Notes under the pieces: generated by a model
What the model was told of the DNA's origin: nothing
The model's input: the letters and a program-made list of their open reading frames with translations, nothing else
Database searches by the model: none
Shown: positions 34,743 through 35,125 of the stretch, one piece after another
Layout: every line of letters begins with the position of its first letter
Position numbering within the stretch: position 1 is the stretch's first letter
Program-made: the position numbers and the translations under genes
Assembly: GCA_000226015.1 (NCBI GenBank)
Contig: JH152728.1
Coordinates: forward strand, 22,425-57,549
DNA: 35,125 nucleotides
From: Mnemiopsis leidyi
Lineage: Eukaryota > Ctenophora > Tentaculata > Lobata > Bolinopsidae
Reading direction: 5' to 3'

Positions 34743-35125
34743 TAGTGTCCATGATAACTTAGTGTCCATGATAACTTAGTAGTATCCATAATAACTTAGT
34801 ATCCATGATAACTTGGTATCCATGATAACTTAGTATCCATGATAACTTAGTATCCATGATAACTTAGTATCCATGATAACTTACTATCCATGATAACTTA
34901 GTATCCATGATAACTTAGTATTCATGATAACTTAGTATCCATGATAACTTAGTATCCATGATAACTTACTATCCATGATAACTTAGTATCCATGATAACT
35001 TACTATTCATGATTACTTATTATTCATGATAACTAAGTATCCATAGTAACTTAGTATCCATGATAACTTACTATCCATGATAACTTAGTATCCATGATAA
35101 CTGAGTATTCATGATAACTAAGTAT
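34743..35125. repeat. 17-bp minisatellite (ATGATAACTTAGTATCC)n
   Basis: About 22 copies running to the window end, with variants (ttactatcc, ttagtattc, ttagtgtcc). The left arm holds only about five copies in the reverse orientation. Confidence 0.95.

Larger units (their letters stand above)
33805..35125 (+). repeat. Right arm of the large inverted duplication (truncated by the window)
   Basis: Homologous, in opposite orientation, to 11830-13445. It carries a complete TSP1 gene and a longer 17-bp minisatellite and lacks the MITE of the left arm. The inner edge is at about 33805; the outer edge lies beyond the window. Confidence 0.85.

Overview
The window is animal (metazoan) genomic DNA. Its genes are split by GT-AG introns. 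They encode secreted proteins built from typical animal extracellular modules: ephrin-receptor-like cysteine-rich repeats (GCC2/GCC3 type), LDL-receptor class A repeats, a thrombospondin type-1 repeat and SOUL/HEBP heme-binding-like domains. Intergenic DNA is AT-rich and full of microsatellites, minisatellites, MITEs and a tRNA-like SINE. No gene is diagnostic enough to name a species. A marine invertebrate such as a cnidarian or tunicate is a guess, not something read from the sequence.

Layout. 1-433 (minus): a long open frame without stops that runs off the left edge. 434-7179: gene-poor, with a SINE-like tRNA fragment, a PIF/Harbinger-like MITE and three simple tandem arrays. 7180-8471: secreted SOUL gene A, two exons. 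9759-16627: gene C1, with a signal peptide, a chain of charged micro-exons, seven cysteine-rich repeats (six of them nearly identical exon-intron units) and an unrecognised C-terminal domain. A possible early stop exon lies at 11716-11774. Inside a C1 intron, on the opposite strand, sits a small TSP1 gene (12807-12155) whose immediate upstream region carries a MITE. 16628-22706: transposon-rich spacer. 22707-23745: SOUL gene B, paralogue of A. 24091-28763: gene C2, paralogue of C1, with LDL-receptor class A repeats where C1 has its charged linker. 28764-33945: no convincing gene. 33946-34591: a second TSP1 gene copy on the plus strand, followed by a 17-bp minisatellite to the window end.

How it fits together. 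SOUL + C is a two-gene module duplicated in tandem, both copies on the plus strand. An inverted duplication of the TSP1 gene has one arm inside C1 and the other about 20 kb away, so it brackets the second module. Every internal intron I could place in C1, C2 and the TSP1 genes is phase 1, which is ideal for exon shuffling and exon skipping. The SOUL genes use a phase-0 intron. All six full-length products begin with a hydrophobic signal peptide. The locus therefore looks like a cluster of secreted, disulfide-rich proteins. Its physiological role cannot be read from the sequence. Exon models were built by hand from splice sites and frame, without transcripts.
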